Under the pieces are notes generated by a model, which saw nothing but the letters and a program-made list of their open reading frames with translations, ran no database searches and was not told where the DNA came from. 64,000 bases of DNA, taken from the NCBI RefSeq assembly GCF_018860365.1, contig NZ_JAHKPO010000013.1, forward strand, positions 124,001-188,000, written 5' to 3'. Source of the DNA: Arenibacter algicola (GTDB lineage: Bacteria; Bacteroidota; Bacteroidia; Flavobacteriales; Flavobacteriaceae). The translations under genes and the position numbers were made by a program. The stretch's first letter is position 1. The number at the start of each line of letters is the position of its first letter. This document shows, in pieces, positions 27,593-35,900 of the stretch.

Positions 27593-29089
27593 ATGATCAG
27601 CATTACAAAGGATAGAAGTCTTTTTTTGGAAACCCTTATAGTACCGTTTGTACAAGGCGAAAATTTAGAAACGGGCATTACTGCATTGGCTGAGGATCTA
27701 CAACTCCCCAAGACACTGTTACTGGAACAAATAAAGGGCGAAAAAAAGGAAGTCTCCTTGTTTTATCCCATTGGCCATAAAAGTGTAAAAAGGGTATACT
27801 GCTTGGGTTTGGGAACAAAACCAACCTTAAAAGTGATAATAGAAGCTTTTAAACGCTTCCTTCAAATCGAAGCTGCCAAATTGCCGTCCAATTTGAGTAT
27901 TGATATTAGCAACGGCAATTTTGACCCTGAATTTATACCTGTTTTGGCCGAAGGTGTAGTCAGTGGCTTAATGTTGGGTACTTATAAAAAAGGCTTGTAT
28001 CAAACATCGGAAACGAAAACGCAGAAATGGGAATCTGACCAATTAAAATTGGGCTTTTGTTTACCAGGAGGTTTTGAAGAAATTGTTGAAAGGGCAACTG
28101 AGAAGGGCAAGGCTACCGCGGAAACCCAGCTTAAGATATTAAGGTTGGTAAACGCTCCTAGCAATAAGCTTACCCCCATTAAATTGGGTCAGGAAGCAGT
28201 GTTGTCCGGTAAGGAATTTGGTTATAAGGTGGAAGTCCACGATGAAAAGGCCATTGAGAAATTGGGATTATTTGCGTTAAAGGCTGTTGGTCAAGGGAGT
28301 GAAACACCTGCCAGGTTTATTGTAATGGAATATAAGCCAAATGCAATTGATTCAATAGTGCCCAAAGTGGGCTTGGTGGGCAAAGGTGTTACTTTTGACA
28401 CAGGAGGACTATCTATAAAAGGCTCTTCCAATATGCATTATATGAAAAGCGATATGGGTGGAGCGGCAGCAGTTCTTGGAACGATTGAGTTGACGGCCAA
28501 ACTTAAATTGCCTGTGCATCTTATTGCTGTAATTCCCACCACAGAAAACTGTGTTGATGCCAAAGCTTTAAAACCGGGAGATGTTATTGGGTCTTACGCA
28601 GAAAAAACGATTGAGATTATTGATACAGATGCAGAAGGACGCTTAATATTGGCAGACGGAATTGCCTACCTAAATAAGAACTATAGTCCGGATGTAATGA
28701 TTGATGTGGCTACCCTTACTGGTAGTTGTGTACAAACCTTGGGCTATGAAGCTGGCGGGTTATTTACGAACAATGATGACCTTGCCCTTGGACTAACAAC
28801 TGCGGGGGATGGGTGCGGGGAACGTTTGTGGCGACTTCCTTTGTGGGATTCCTACGAGGGAGATATAAAATCCGATATTGCCGATGTAAAAAATTACAGT
28901 GGTAAGCCTATAGCCGGGGCTATAAGTGCTGCTAAATTTTTAGAATTTTTTACCGATAAACATCCAAGATGGGCCCACTTGGACATTGCTGGGGTGGCCT
29001 TTGGGGATGCGGAATTCTATACCCAGAAAACGGCAACTGCTTTTGGGGTTAGACTGCTGACCGATTTTATAGCCGGTTTGGATAAATAG
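27593..29089 (+). CDS. pepA: M17 family leucyl aminopeptidase
   Basis: 498-residue cytosolic two-metal aminopeptidase. The catalytic half has VGLVGKGVTFDTGGLSIKG, KSDMGGAAAVLGT, and DTDAEGRLILADG (the family NTDAEGRL motif with Asp in first place), followed by IDVATLTGSCVQTLG. The N-terminal half is the variable M17 domain. Length is typical. M17 enzymes cut N-terminal residues and Cys-Gly dipeptides; here the neighbours are peptide-ligase-type genes, so a linked role in processing a small peptide is possible. Confidence 0.93.
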   Translation: MISITKDRSLFLETLIVPFVQGENLETGITALAEDLQLPKTLLLEQIKGEKKEVSLFYPIGHKSVKRVYCLGLGTKPTLKVIIEAFKRFLQIEAAKLPSNLSIDISNGNFDPEFIPVLAEGVVSGLMLGTYKKGLYQTSETKTQKWESDQLKLGFCLPGGFEEIVERATEKGKATAETQLKILRLVNAPSNKLTPIKLGQEAVLSGKEFGYKVEVHDEKAIEKLGLFALKAVGQGSETPARFIVMEYKPNAIDSIVPKVGLVGKGVTFDTGGLSIKGSSNMHYMKSDMGGAAAVLGTIELTAKLKLPVHLIAVIPTTENCVDAKALKPGDVIGSYAEKTIEIIDTDAEGRLILADGIAYLNKNYSPDVMIDVATLTGSCVQTLGYEAGGLFTNNDDLALGLTTAGDGCGERLWRLPLWDSYEGDIKSDIADVKNYSGKPIAGAISAAKFLEFFTDKHPRWAHLDIAGVAFGDAEFYTQKTATAFGVRLLTDFIAGLDK

Positions 29090-29265
29090 TTTCAAATAGG
29101 CTCATAAATTCCCCCAACACCCTGTTCGGGTTTTGGTTGCTGGAATAATGGGTTATAATCAGGACAAGAATCCTTTTAAAACAAATTGAGAGTTTTTTAT
29201 AGTGTTTCTAACGCTGATTGGTGATTAATAGGTATTTTACAGCTAATAAGTTATACCTCAAGACC

Positions 29266-30465
29266 ATGACAGGAAAAGCCGATCAAACCACCTTTTTGTG
29301 TATTAGCAGTTTTTTTAAGGGAGAAGATTTTTTAAGATCTTGTAAGGCTTTGGGCAACAAGGTGTTACTTGTCACCTCCAAGGGATTGGAACACAAAAAG
29401 TGGCCTCGCGAATCTATCGATGAAATTTTCTACATGCAGGAAAAGCGGGAAGGGGTATGGAATATGGACGATTTAATTTCTGGCCTCGCTTTTTTAATGC
29501 GTAATCAAAAAATAGACAGGATCGTAGCCTTGGACGATTTTGATGTGGAGAAAGCCACCTTGGTAAGGGAACATTTTAGAATTCCCGGTATGGGACAAAC
29601 CACAGGTAGGTATTTTAGGGATAAATTGGCTATGAGAATGAAAGCGGCGGAGTCCAATATTCCCGTTCCGGCATTCACCCCATTGTTCAACAATAGGGAT
29701 ATAGACGAATATACAAGAAGGGTAGCTGCGCCATGGTTAATTAAGCCGAGATCGGAAGCCTCTGCAACGGGGATACGTAAAATATTCTCGAATGAAGAAC
29801 TATGGGCAGTGTTGGAGTCTTTGGGCGATCGTAGACATGAGTACCTATTGGAGCAATTTGCTCCGGGCGACGTGTATCACGTAGATTCTTTATCAGTGGA
29901 TGGTAAGATTGTTTTTACACAGGCTTCCCAATATTTAAGTACGCCTATGGATGTGGCACACGGTCACGGTATCTTTAGATCCATTACCCTTAAGATGGAT
30001 TCTCCAGATGCCTTGGGTTTAATGGAAATTAATGAAGAAGTCCTGAAGGCCTTCGGGATGCGATTTAGCGCCTCGCACAGCGAGTATATTAAATCTCGGG
30101 ACACTGGGAAGTTTTATTTTTTAGAAACGGCCTCAAGGGTCGGTGGGGCCCATTTGGCAGAAATGGTGTCCTTTGCTTCTGGAATTAATTTGTGGGCAGA
30201 ATGGGCAGTGATCGAAGATGCCATGGCAAAGGGAAAACCTTATAAGCTGCCTGCGGTAAAAAACCAATATGCGGGTATTGTGGTTTCCTTATGTCGTTTT
30301 CAATACCCTGACTATTCCTGTTTTACAGATCAGGAAATATGCTGGCAATTACAAAAGGAGTACCATATAGGCCATATTGTACAATCGGAGAGTCAGGAAC
30401 GGGTGCTGGAATTGCTAAACGAGCATACCAGACGTATCCAAATAGACTTTCACGCAAGTACCTAA
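29266..30465 (+). CDS. ATP-grasp carboxylate-amine ligase-like protein
   Basis: 399-residue protein of the ATP-grasp superfamily, which couples ATP cleavage to joining a carboxylate to an amine or thiol. An N-terminal pre-ATP domain (DRIVALDDFDVEKATLVREHF) precedes DKLAMRMKAAESNIPVP, the ATP-binding lysine in WLIKPRSEASATGI, EQFAPGDVYHVDSL, and the metal-binding FYFLETASRVGGAHL. It most resembles L-amino-acid ligase/biotin-carboxylase-like members. ATG 29266 is chosen over GTG 29218. It ends 47 bp from the last gene of the opposite-strand operon that also holds ATP-grasp genes. The substrates are unknown. Confidence 0.86.
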   Translation: MTGKADQTTFLCISSFFKGEDFLRSCKALGNKVLLVTSKGLEHKKWPRESIDEIFYMQEKREGVWNMDDLISGLAFLMRNQKIDRIVALDDFDVEKATLVREHFRIPGMGQTTGRYFRDKLAMRMKAAESNIPVPAFTPLFNNRDIDEYTRRVAAPWLIKPRSEASATGIRKIFSNEELWAVLESLGDRRHEYLLEQFAPGDVYHVDSLSVDGKIVFTQASQYLSTPMDVAHGHGIFRSITLKMDSPDALGLMEINEEVLKAFGMRFSASHSEYIKSRDTGKFYFLETASRVGGAHLAEMVSFASGINLWAEWAVIEDAMAKGKPYKLPAVKNQYAGIVVSLCRFQYPDYSCFTDQEICWQLQKEYHIGHIVQSESQERVLELLNEHTRRIQIDFHAST

Positions 30466-30512
30466 TATGTCTTGGGAAGAGCTCTAAGGAGGTGAAAAAT
30501 TTGAATGTACCT

Positions 30513-31706
30513 CTAGTCCTCAAAGAAACCTACGCTGGCACCCACCCAGTCCTTATCCTTGTTAAAGCGCACCCCGACCATTTCACCCTTGCTTATACGC
30601 ACTAGATTGTTGACTACTCTGGCCTTTTTTTCGCCCTTTTCCCATATCATCAACATTCTGATTTCACATTTGGCGGGACCAGTTGGGGTCTTTATTGCCG
30701 GTGCATAAGTCACTTTTTTCTGTAAGATGTAGTTTTCCCTGTCTTGTACAGCATCAAGATCTTGTTTGGTGACATTGATGAGTACCCCCGATCCGGCAAA
30801 CGAAAATAATGGTTTTAATACATAGTTTTCCAAGTCCTCGGGATACTTTTCCAGTTGGTGCAAGAAATGGCATGCGGGAACATAAGGGCTGTTGATCAAG
30901 GGCATGGTAAATTTACTTATCCTAAAAAACCAATTGGGGTGCCCTATCCATTCCACATTGTATTCCTTGGTAAAATCGAATTGCTTCTGAAGATCGTCCC
31001 TTTTGAACAGCTCGTCAAAAATAACCCGGTTATAAATCCTGCGTACTTGTATTTTTAGTCCATTTTGATCGGTGTAAAAAACATTTTTCCCTTCGGTAAT
31101 CAATTCGCTTATACAAATTATCTTTATTCCCAAATGGTGGGCCGTCCCCAAAAAATCTATTTGGGTGGCTTGTTTATGGGGTTCAATTTCCAAAAGAATA
31201 ACATTTTCCGGGGAACAATCACCTACAATGATCTCCCTCAATTTCTTAACATATTCTGTAGAGGAAATGTTGTTTAAATGATGATAGTTGGATGGTATAT
31301 CAAAGTGATCCCTATATCCCTTGGCCATGAGTTCCTGAAAAAAATATAGAGTGGGAAAGCCTTGTACTTCCACCATTTGTGGCATTAATTTCCCTTCCGC
31401 ATCCAAACATATTCCAAAGTCCATTTGAAGAAAAGTGGTATGTTTATCTTCCCCTGGTACCAATCGGGACGCATCCTGAAGGGCGTTTTGGGTCAGTTCT
31501 TTAAAATTGGGACTGCAGATTACATTGTTCACCTCATCGCAGGCTTCCAATAATCTATGCTTTAGGTATTTGGGTATAAAGATGGGGGTCTCGGCTATCC
31601 GAAAGGAAGGTTTGTGGTTATATGCTGAATGGATCCCTTCTAAAAATGCCTTGTATTTATCATCCGTGAATGCGGCATTGTACTGCTGACGAAGATGTTC
31701 TACCAT
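30513..31706 (-). CDS. Divergent ATP-grasp-like protein, last gene of the ligase operon
   Basis: 397-residue cytosolic protein without an obvious named family. Features resembling an ATP-grasp fold, perhaps a permuted or glutathionylspermidine-synthase-like one, are YVLKPLFSFAGSGVLI (ATP-binding lysine and glycine loop), ENYILQKKVTYAPAI, and CEIRMLMIW late in the chain. The N-terminal half includes LQMDFGICLDAEGKLMPQMVEVQGFPTL. It starts 11 bp after the amidotransferase gene, so they are co-transcribed. The fold assignment is an inference from motifs. Confidence 0.66.
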   Translation of the reverse strand: MVEHLRQQYNAAFTDDKYKAFLEGIHSAYNHKPSFRIAETPIFIPKYLKHRLLEACDEVNNVICSPNFKELTQNALQDASRLVPGEDKHTTFLQMDFGICLDAEGKLMPQMVEVQGFPTLYFFQELMAKGYRDHFDIPSNYHHLNNISSTEYVKKLREIIVGDCSPENVILLEIEPHKQATQIDFLGTAHHLGIKIICISELITEGKNVFYTDQNGLKIQVRRIYNRVIFDELFKRDDLQKQFDFTKEYNVEWIGHPNWFFRISKFTMPLINSPYVPACHFLHQLEKYPEDLENYVLKPLFSFAGSGVLINVTKQDLDAVQDRENYILQKKVTYAPAIKTPTGPAKCEIRMLMIWEKGEKKARVVNNLVRISKGEMVGVRFNKDKDWVGASVGFFED

Positions 31707-31717
31707 GAAAACCTATT

Positions 31718-32542
31718 TTAAGAGAGTTGTTTGGATAATCCAATCTTTTTAATGGCATTTTCTATAAATCCCGGTATTATGGAATTGTAGGTAGATTCCA
31801 AATTATCCGTATCCCTTATATGGGTCATCATATTGTCATATTTTCTTTTCCCGTAGGTGGCTACTACCTTCTCTTCGTTTTCTGGTTTGGCAAAGTGCGC
31901 TTCCATACTCACTGGTTCGGCCTCGGGATGAAACTGGACACCAACAAATTCTTCAGAAAAACGTACCGCCATTATGGCCCTCTCATATTCCACATGTGTT
32001 CTGATTTTCTCCAAAGCCAATATTTTAGCGCCTTTTTCCTCAAAAACCTTCAATCGTGGTTGAATTAGTTGCCAATCCCTGGAATCCACTGCAAAGAACG
32101 GATCGGGTAATTTGGAAAACAATTCATCGGCCTTACCATGTTTGGTCTTATGGATGGGTAAAACCCCAAAAGATGGTGATTTTCGTTTTGTAATTTTTCC
32201 TAGGCCAAAATGGTGACATACCATCTGATAGGAGTGGCAAATAAAGAAAATGTATTTTTTGGGATAGCCACCAGTAGCATTGTGTTCCCATAATTGGTCT
32301 ATAAGGGAATAGTATTTTTTATCCCAGATGCCGTCTCCTTCCAAAGGATTTCCGGGCCCTCCGGAAGATATGTAAATATCATAACCGGTATCGGGAACTT
32401 CATTTTTAGTCCTAACGTCAAAAAATTGGTAATCGGCTACTGCGCTGAATTTATCCAATATTTCCCGTATACATCTGAGTCCTTGATTGGGAATTCCATT
32501 ATATAGGTCTAAAACGGCAATCTTTTTTTTTCTATCCAACAT
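31718..32542 (-). CDS. Class I glutamine amidotransferase-like protein
   Basis: 274-residue protein of the GuaA-like class I amidotransferase fold. The catalytic triad is visible: Cys in YIFFICHSYQMVCHHFG, and His-Glu in VGVQFHPEAEPVSM; the oxyanion glycine strand is YISSGGPGNPLEGDG. Such domains release ammonia from glutamine or hydrolyse gamma-glutamyl bonds. It is not fused to a synthase, but lies 13 bp after the YbdK-type ligase gene and 11 bp before the divergent ATP-grasp-like gene, suggesting supply of ammonia, or gamma-glutamyl trimming, within this pathway. Confidence 0.87.
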   Translation of the reverse strand: MLDRKKKIAVLDLYNGIPNQGLRCIREILDKFSAVADYQFFDVRTKNEVPDTGYDIYISSGGPGNPLEGDGIWDKKYYSLIDQLWEHNATGGYPKKYIFFICHSYQMVCHHFGLGKITKRKSPSFGVLPIHKTKHGKADELFSKLPDPFFAVDSRDWQLIQPRLKVFEEKGAKILALEKIRTHVEYERAIMAVRFSEEFVGVQFHPEAEPVSMEAHFAKPENEEKVVATYGKRKYDNMMTHIRDTDNLESTYNSIIPGFIENAIKKIGLSKQLS

Positions 32543-32555
32543 TTTTCTTGTTCAT

Positions 32556-33650
32556 TTAAATCCCTGCAACCGTCTCCTTCAAAATAAAATCGACTACATC
32601 ATTAAGGTTTTTGGTTTTTTCAAAAACGGCCAATTGTCTGTCCGCCCCGGTCCCTTCATTCAAAATTTTATGGATTTTATTGATTTCATCCCTGCTTCCA
32701 AGTTCATCTACCACATCATCTACAAATTCCAGTAGCTCCAAAATTAATTCTTTTGTTGGAACTTCTATAGATTTTCCAAAGTCGATCATCTTGCCTTCAA
32801 TCCCATATCTTGAGGCCCTCCATTTGTTTTCGTTGATCAATGCCCTTTTGTAAATGATAAAGTTGAGGTTGCTTCTTCTTAAAATATAAAGCTTGGCCAC
32901 CAAAGCCTGAATCAATGCCGTTATAGTGACGGTTTCATCTACTGTTAAGGGGACATCACAGATCCTAAATTCAATAGTCGGGTAAAAGGGGTGCACCCTT
33001 ACATCCCACCATATTTTCTTGGCGTTGTCAATGCACTTTGTCTGAACCAAGAGATTAACATAGCGCTCGTATTCCCCAGCACCGGTAAAGAAATCCGGAA
33101 TACCGGTACGTGGAAATTTATCGAACACCTTGGTTCGGAAAGATTTAAAGCCTGTATTCCTACCCTCCCAAAATGGAGAGTTGGTAGAAAGGGCGTAAAT
33201 ATGGGGTAAAAAATATCGTACGGAATTATAGATATGAATTGCCATTTCCCTATCCTCAATGCCCACGTGGACATGTAGGCCAAAAATAAGATTGGATCTG
33301 GCGGCATCCTGCAATTCCTGTACAATTTCATCATATCTCGGGTGCACGGTGATTAATTGCTTTTCCCATTCCGAGAATGGGTGGGTACCTGCTGCGGCTA
33401 TGCGTAGGCCTAGACCGGAGGCAACCTCCGATATTGTTTTTCGCAAATGTGTTACTTGGGACCGAACCTCTTTAATGTCCTTGCAAATGACCGTACCCAC
33501 TTCTACTACGGCTTGGTGCATTTCTGCCTTTACTTGTCCTTCCAAGATCTCATCGGCAATTTCCACAATTTTTTGCTCATGGGAAGTCAGTTCACGAGTA
33601 TTGGGATCTATTACTTGATATTCTTCTTCTACTCCTAATGTAAAATCCAT
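32556..33650 (-). CDS. YbdK-type carboxylate-amine ligase (glutamate-cysteine ligase 2 family)
   Basis: 364-residue ATP-dependent ligase of the GCS2 (COG2170) family. The start FTLGVEEEYQVIDPNTREL is the family signature. Others are KAEMHQAVVEVGT, AAAGTHPFSEW, NLIFGLHVHVGIEDREMAI, STNSPFWEGRNTGFKSFR, and RVHPFYPTIEFRICDVP. Enzymes of this family show weak glutamate-cysteine ligase activity, but true substrates are often unknown. It is the central gene of an operon with two ATP-grasp genes and a glutamine amidotransferase, which argues for making a gamma-glutamyl or similar amide product rather than plain glutathione. Confidence 0.92.
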   Translation of the reverse strand: MDFTLGVEEEYQVIDPNTRELTSHEQKIVEIADEILEGQVKAEMHQAVVEVGTVICKDIKEVRSQVTHLRKTISEVASGLGLRIAAAGTHPFSEWEKQLITVHPRYDEIVQELQDAARSNLIFGLHVHVGIEDREMAIHIYNSVRYFLPHIYALSTNSPFWEGRNTGFKSFRTKVFDKFPRTGIPDFFTGAGEYERYVNLLVQTKCIDNAKKIWWDVRVHPFYPTIEFRICDVPLTVDETVTITALIQALVAKLYILRRSNLNFIIYKRALINENKWRASRYGIEGKMIDFGKSIEVPTKELILELLEFVDDVVDELGSRDEINKIHKILNEGTGADRQLAVFEKTKNLNDVVDFILKETVAGI

Positions 33651-33686
33651 TGGTCTCCAGGTATTACAGTTTGGGCATAGTCAAAA

Positions 33687-34001
33687 CTATTTTGACTTGC
33701 TTTTGGTTGTTGTGGCCTTTTTGACCGGTTTTTTGGTGGTGGCCGTTGTTGCTTTGACCTTTGTTATCGATGTTTTTTTGGCTGCAGTTGTTTTTTTGCC
33801 CGTTGTTGTCTTAGCTGGGGTTGCCTTTTTTGCTTTGGTCGCTACTGCTTTTGCCGGAGCTTTTTTTACCTCTGGGGCTGTAGCTGTAGGCGTTTTTGCT
33901 TTTGTCTGGGCTTTTTTTGCAACAGGGGTTTTGATCGCTGGGGCAGCCTTTTTTGCGGGAGCTTTTTTGGCTGCTGGTTTTTTTGTGGTTGGGGCAACCG
34001 C
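33687..34001 (-). repeat. Low-complexity coding repeats of the basic tail
   Basis: The last third of the ATP-grasp gene encodes irregular repeats of Ala, Lys, Pro and Thr (for example PAAKKAPAKKAAPAIK). The DNA is correspondingly purine/pyrimidine-skewed and prone to length change by slippage. Confidence 0.8.
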
Positions 34002-34931
34002 ATTCTTGACAAATGTTCCCCAGGTAAGATTCATCTGACCTGGTTTGTGCTCCTGTGCTCTTTTTATGGCCATATTTGCCGCGGTCTCCACAACCCATTC
34101 AAAATTTTCTTGCCCAACGGAATTAATATCGGCATCCGGAGCAGGATTGCAAAAATCTATTGCGTAAGGTATACCGTCCCTTACAGCGAATTCTACGGTG
34201 TTGAAATCATACCCTAAAGCTGCATTTAGTTTTATGGTGTAGTCCTTGACCGTATCCAAAAGTTTTTTGCTTAAGGGAGGTCCATCATGTACATATCTTA
34301 AATGGTGGGGGTTACGGGGTTCGTATTGCATAATACGTACCTCATTGCCGCCAAGGCAATAGCAGCGGAAATATTCGTTAAAGACGATTTCCTCTTGTAG
34401 CATCATTATAAGTTGTCCAGTTTCGCTATGATTCTTAAAAAACTCATCCGCATTATTAAGTTTATAGACATTTTTCCATCCGCCTCCAGCAAAGGGCTTC
34501 ATATAGGCGGGAAAACCGATATGTTCAAAAATGCCATCCCAATCCATTGGATACTTTAAATTTCGGAACGAATTTTCCGTGGTATCATCTGGCCTGTCCT
34601 TTGAAGGAAGAAGCACGGTTTTTGGTACTGGAACCCCTGTTTTTATGGCTAGCGCATTATTAAAAAATTTTTCATCGGCGCTCCACCAAAAGGGATTGTT
34701 GAGAACTGCGGTACCCGATATGGCTGCGTTTTTTAGGTATGCCCTATAAAAGGGAACATCCTGGGAAATACGATCTATGATAACGGCATATTCCGTAGGG
34801 TCGGCCTGCATTACCTTGTCTATCATGACGGCTTCGGCCATTATCCCATTTATTTTTTTTTTGTTTATTCTATTAATAAAGGCTTGGGGAAAGGTATTTT
34901 CCTGGCCGAATAGTATTCCAATTTTTTTCAT
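33687..34931 (-). CDS. ATP-grasp ligase with a histone-H1-like Lys/Ala/Pro/Thr tail
   Basis: 414-residue protein. Residues 1-300 are an ATP-grasp domain of the RimK/D-Ala-D-Ala-ligase type: KIGILFGQENTFPQAF, the KTGVPVPKT linker, the ATP lysine in FPAYMKPFAGGGWKNVY, MMLQEEIVFNEYFRCYC, and the metal site NTVEFAVRDGIPYAIDFCNPAPDAD. From about residue 311 to the end the chain is low-complexity and strongly basic, with many KKAPAKK- and KTTTGKK-like units as in histone H1 or nucleoid proteins. The start at 34931 is used since a longer frame (34991) overlaps the upstream esterase gene. The tail may bind nucleic acid, or offer lysine amines for modification; neither is shown. Confidence 0.85.
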   Translation of the reverse strand: MKKIGILFGQENTFPQAFINRINKKKINGIMAEAVMIDKVMQADPTEYAVIIDRISQDVPFYRAYLKNAAISGTAVLNNPFWWSADEKFFNNALAIKTGVPVPKTVLLPSKDRPDDTTENSFRNLKYPMDWDGIFEHIGFPAYMKPFAGGGWKNVYKLNNADEFFKNHSETGQLIMMLQEEIVFNEYFRCYCLGGNEVRIMQYEPRNPHHLRYVHDGPPLSKKLLDTVKDYTIKLNAALGYDFNTVEFAVRDGIPYAIDFCNPAPDADINSVGQENFEWVVETAANMAIKRAQEHKPGQMNLTWGTFVKNAVAPTTKKPAAKKAPAKKAAPAIKTPVAKKAQTKAKTPTATAPEVKKAPAKAVATKAKKATPAKTTTGKKTTAAKKTSITKVKATTATTKKPVKKATTTKSKSK

Positions 34932-34951
34932 ACTGTTTATGGTATTAAAGT

Positions 34952-35656
34952 TTACATTAAGGATAAATAATGGGGGAACATTTCGCGCCATATAGGCCAG
35001 TCGTGACTTGCGTTGGGCCTATTGTCCAACCAATGATCAATACCTTTATTACTTAATATTGCCGACATTTCTAGATTGGCACCCAAACAAATATCATGTT
35101 CGCTGGTACCTAAAATTATCTTCATATTGTACAGGTCGGGATGATTCATATTGGGCAGGTAATCCACTGGATTATTAAAATAAACATTATCGTCGTAATA
35201 CCCATCCAATTGGTCCCTAATATCGAATGCCCCGCTCATGGTGAAGAGGTGGCTAACCTTTTCGGGATGTCTAAAGGCAAAATTTGCTGCGTGGTAGCCT
35301 CCAAAACTACATCCTGAAACGGCTACCTTGCCATTAGGGGATTCGTGCTGTACTTTGTCAACTACTTCCTCTAAAATCATTTTGTCGTACCAAATATGGT
35401 TTTTAACACGGTCTGCGGGATGTATGGATCTATTGTACCAACTGTATTCGTCAATACTATCCAAGCAATATACTTTTACCTTGCCTTGTTCTATAAACCA
35501 GGAAATGGAGTCGATTAAATGAAAATCCTTGCTTTCGTAATACCTCCCTCTGGTAGTCGGAAAAATTAACAATGGATAGCCCCAATGACCATAAACTATC
35601 ATTTCCATTTCCTTGCTCAGATTCGGGGAATACCATTTATGATAGTTCTCTTCCAA
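34952..35656 (-). CDS. Alpha/beta hydrolase, esterase family; first gene of the ligase operon
   Basis: 234-residue cytosolic serine hydrolase of the PF00756-like esterase group. The nucleophile elbow is SGCSFGGYHAANFAFRHP, preceded by PLLIFPTTRGRYYE; the catalytic Asp is probably in ILGTSEHDICLG and the His in NASHDWPIWREMFPHY. It has no export signal. It leads the minus-strand operon, only 20 bp before the tailed ATP-grasp gene. It could release or edit an ester or acyl intermediate of the pathway, but the substrate is unknown. It is only distantly similar to the esterase at 26753. Confidence 0.84.
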   Translation of the reverse strand: MEENYHKWYSPNLSKEMEMIVYGHWGYPLLIFPTTRGRYYESKDFHLIDSISWFIEQGKVKVYCLDSIDEYSWYNRSIHPADRVKNHIWYDKMILEEVVDKVQHESPNGKVAVSGCSFGGYHAANFAFRHPEKVSHLFTMSGAFDIRDQLDGYYDDNVYFNNPVDYLPNMNHPDLYNMKIILGTSEHDICLGANLEMSAILSNKGIDHWLDNRPNASHDWPIWREMFPHYLSLM

Positions 35657-35705
35657 GATGTAGTTGTTAATGGTTGGGGAAGTATCTCCTTGTCTTAAAG
35701 TTAGC

Positions 35706-35713
35706 CAAAATTA
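35706..35713 (-). promoter_or_regulatory. -7 promoter element of the ligase operon
   Basis: On the minus strand this reads TAATTTTG, a TAnnTTTG match, about 50 nt before the esterase start at 35656. It is the best promoter candidate for the five-gene operon 35656-30513. Confidence 0.4.
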
Positions 35714-35900
35714 TGATGCCAACAAATCTGTTTTAAGGAAAGATCGGTATTTATGGATGTGCCTTAAGGATAGTTTTTCCCAACGGCAATGGGAAATGTT
35801 CCAAAGGTATTGATATTCAATGCCTTTGGATTTATGTCAGAAATGAAAATTAGTATTTATTAAATGAAAATTTTTGATTTACAGCCATTATCGCTGCCAC

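Noticed and set aside
33697..34038. Long hydrophobic frame on the + strand opposite the basic tail
   Set aside because: It is the antisense of Lys/Ala/Pro/Thr codons, giving Phe/Val/Ala runs; a product of low complexity, not a membrane protein.
34932..34991. Longer start for the tailed ATP-grasp gene (34991)
   Set aside because: It would overlap the upstream esterase by about 40 bp and add residues not like a ligase N-terminus; the ATG at 34931 matches the KKIGILFGQ start.
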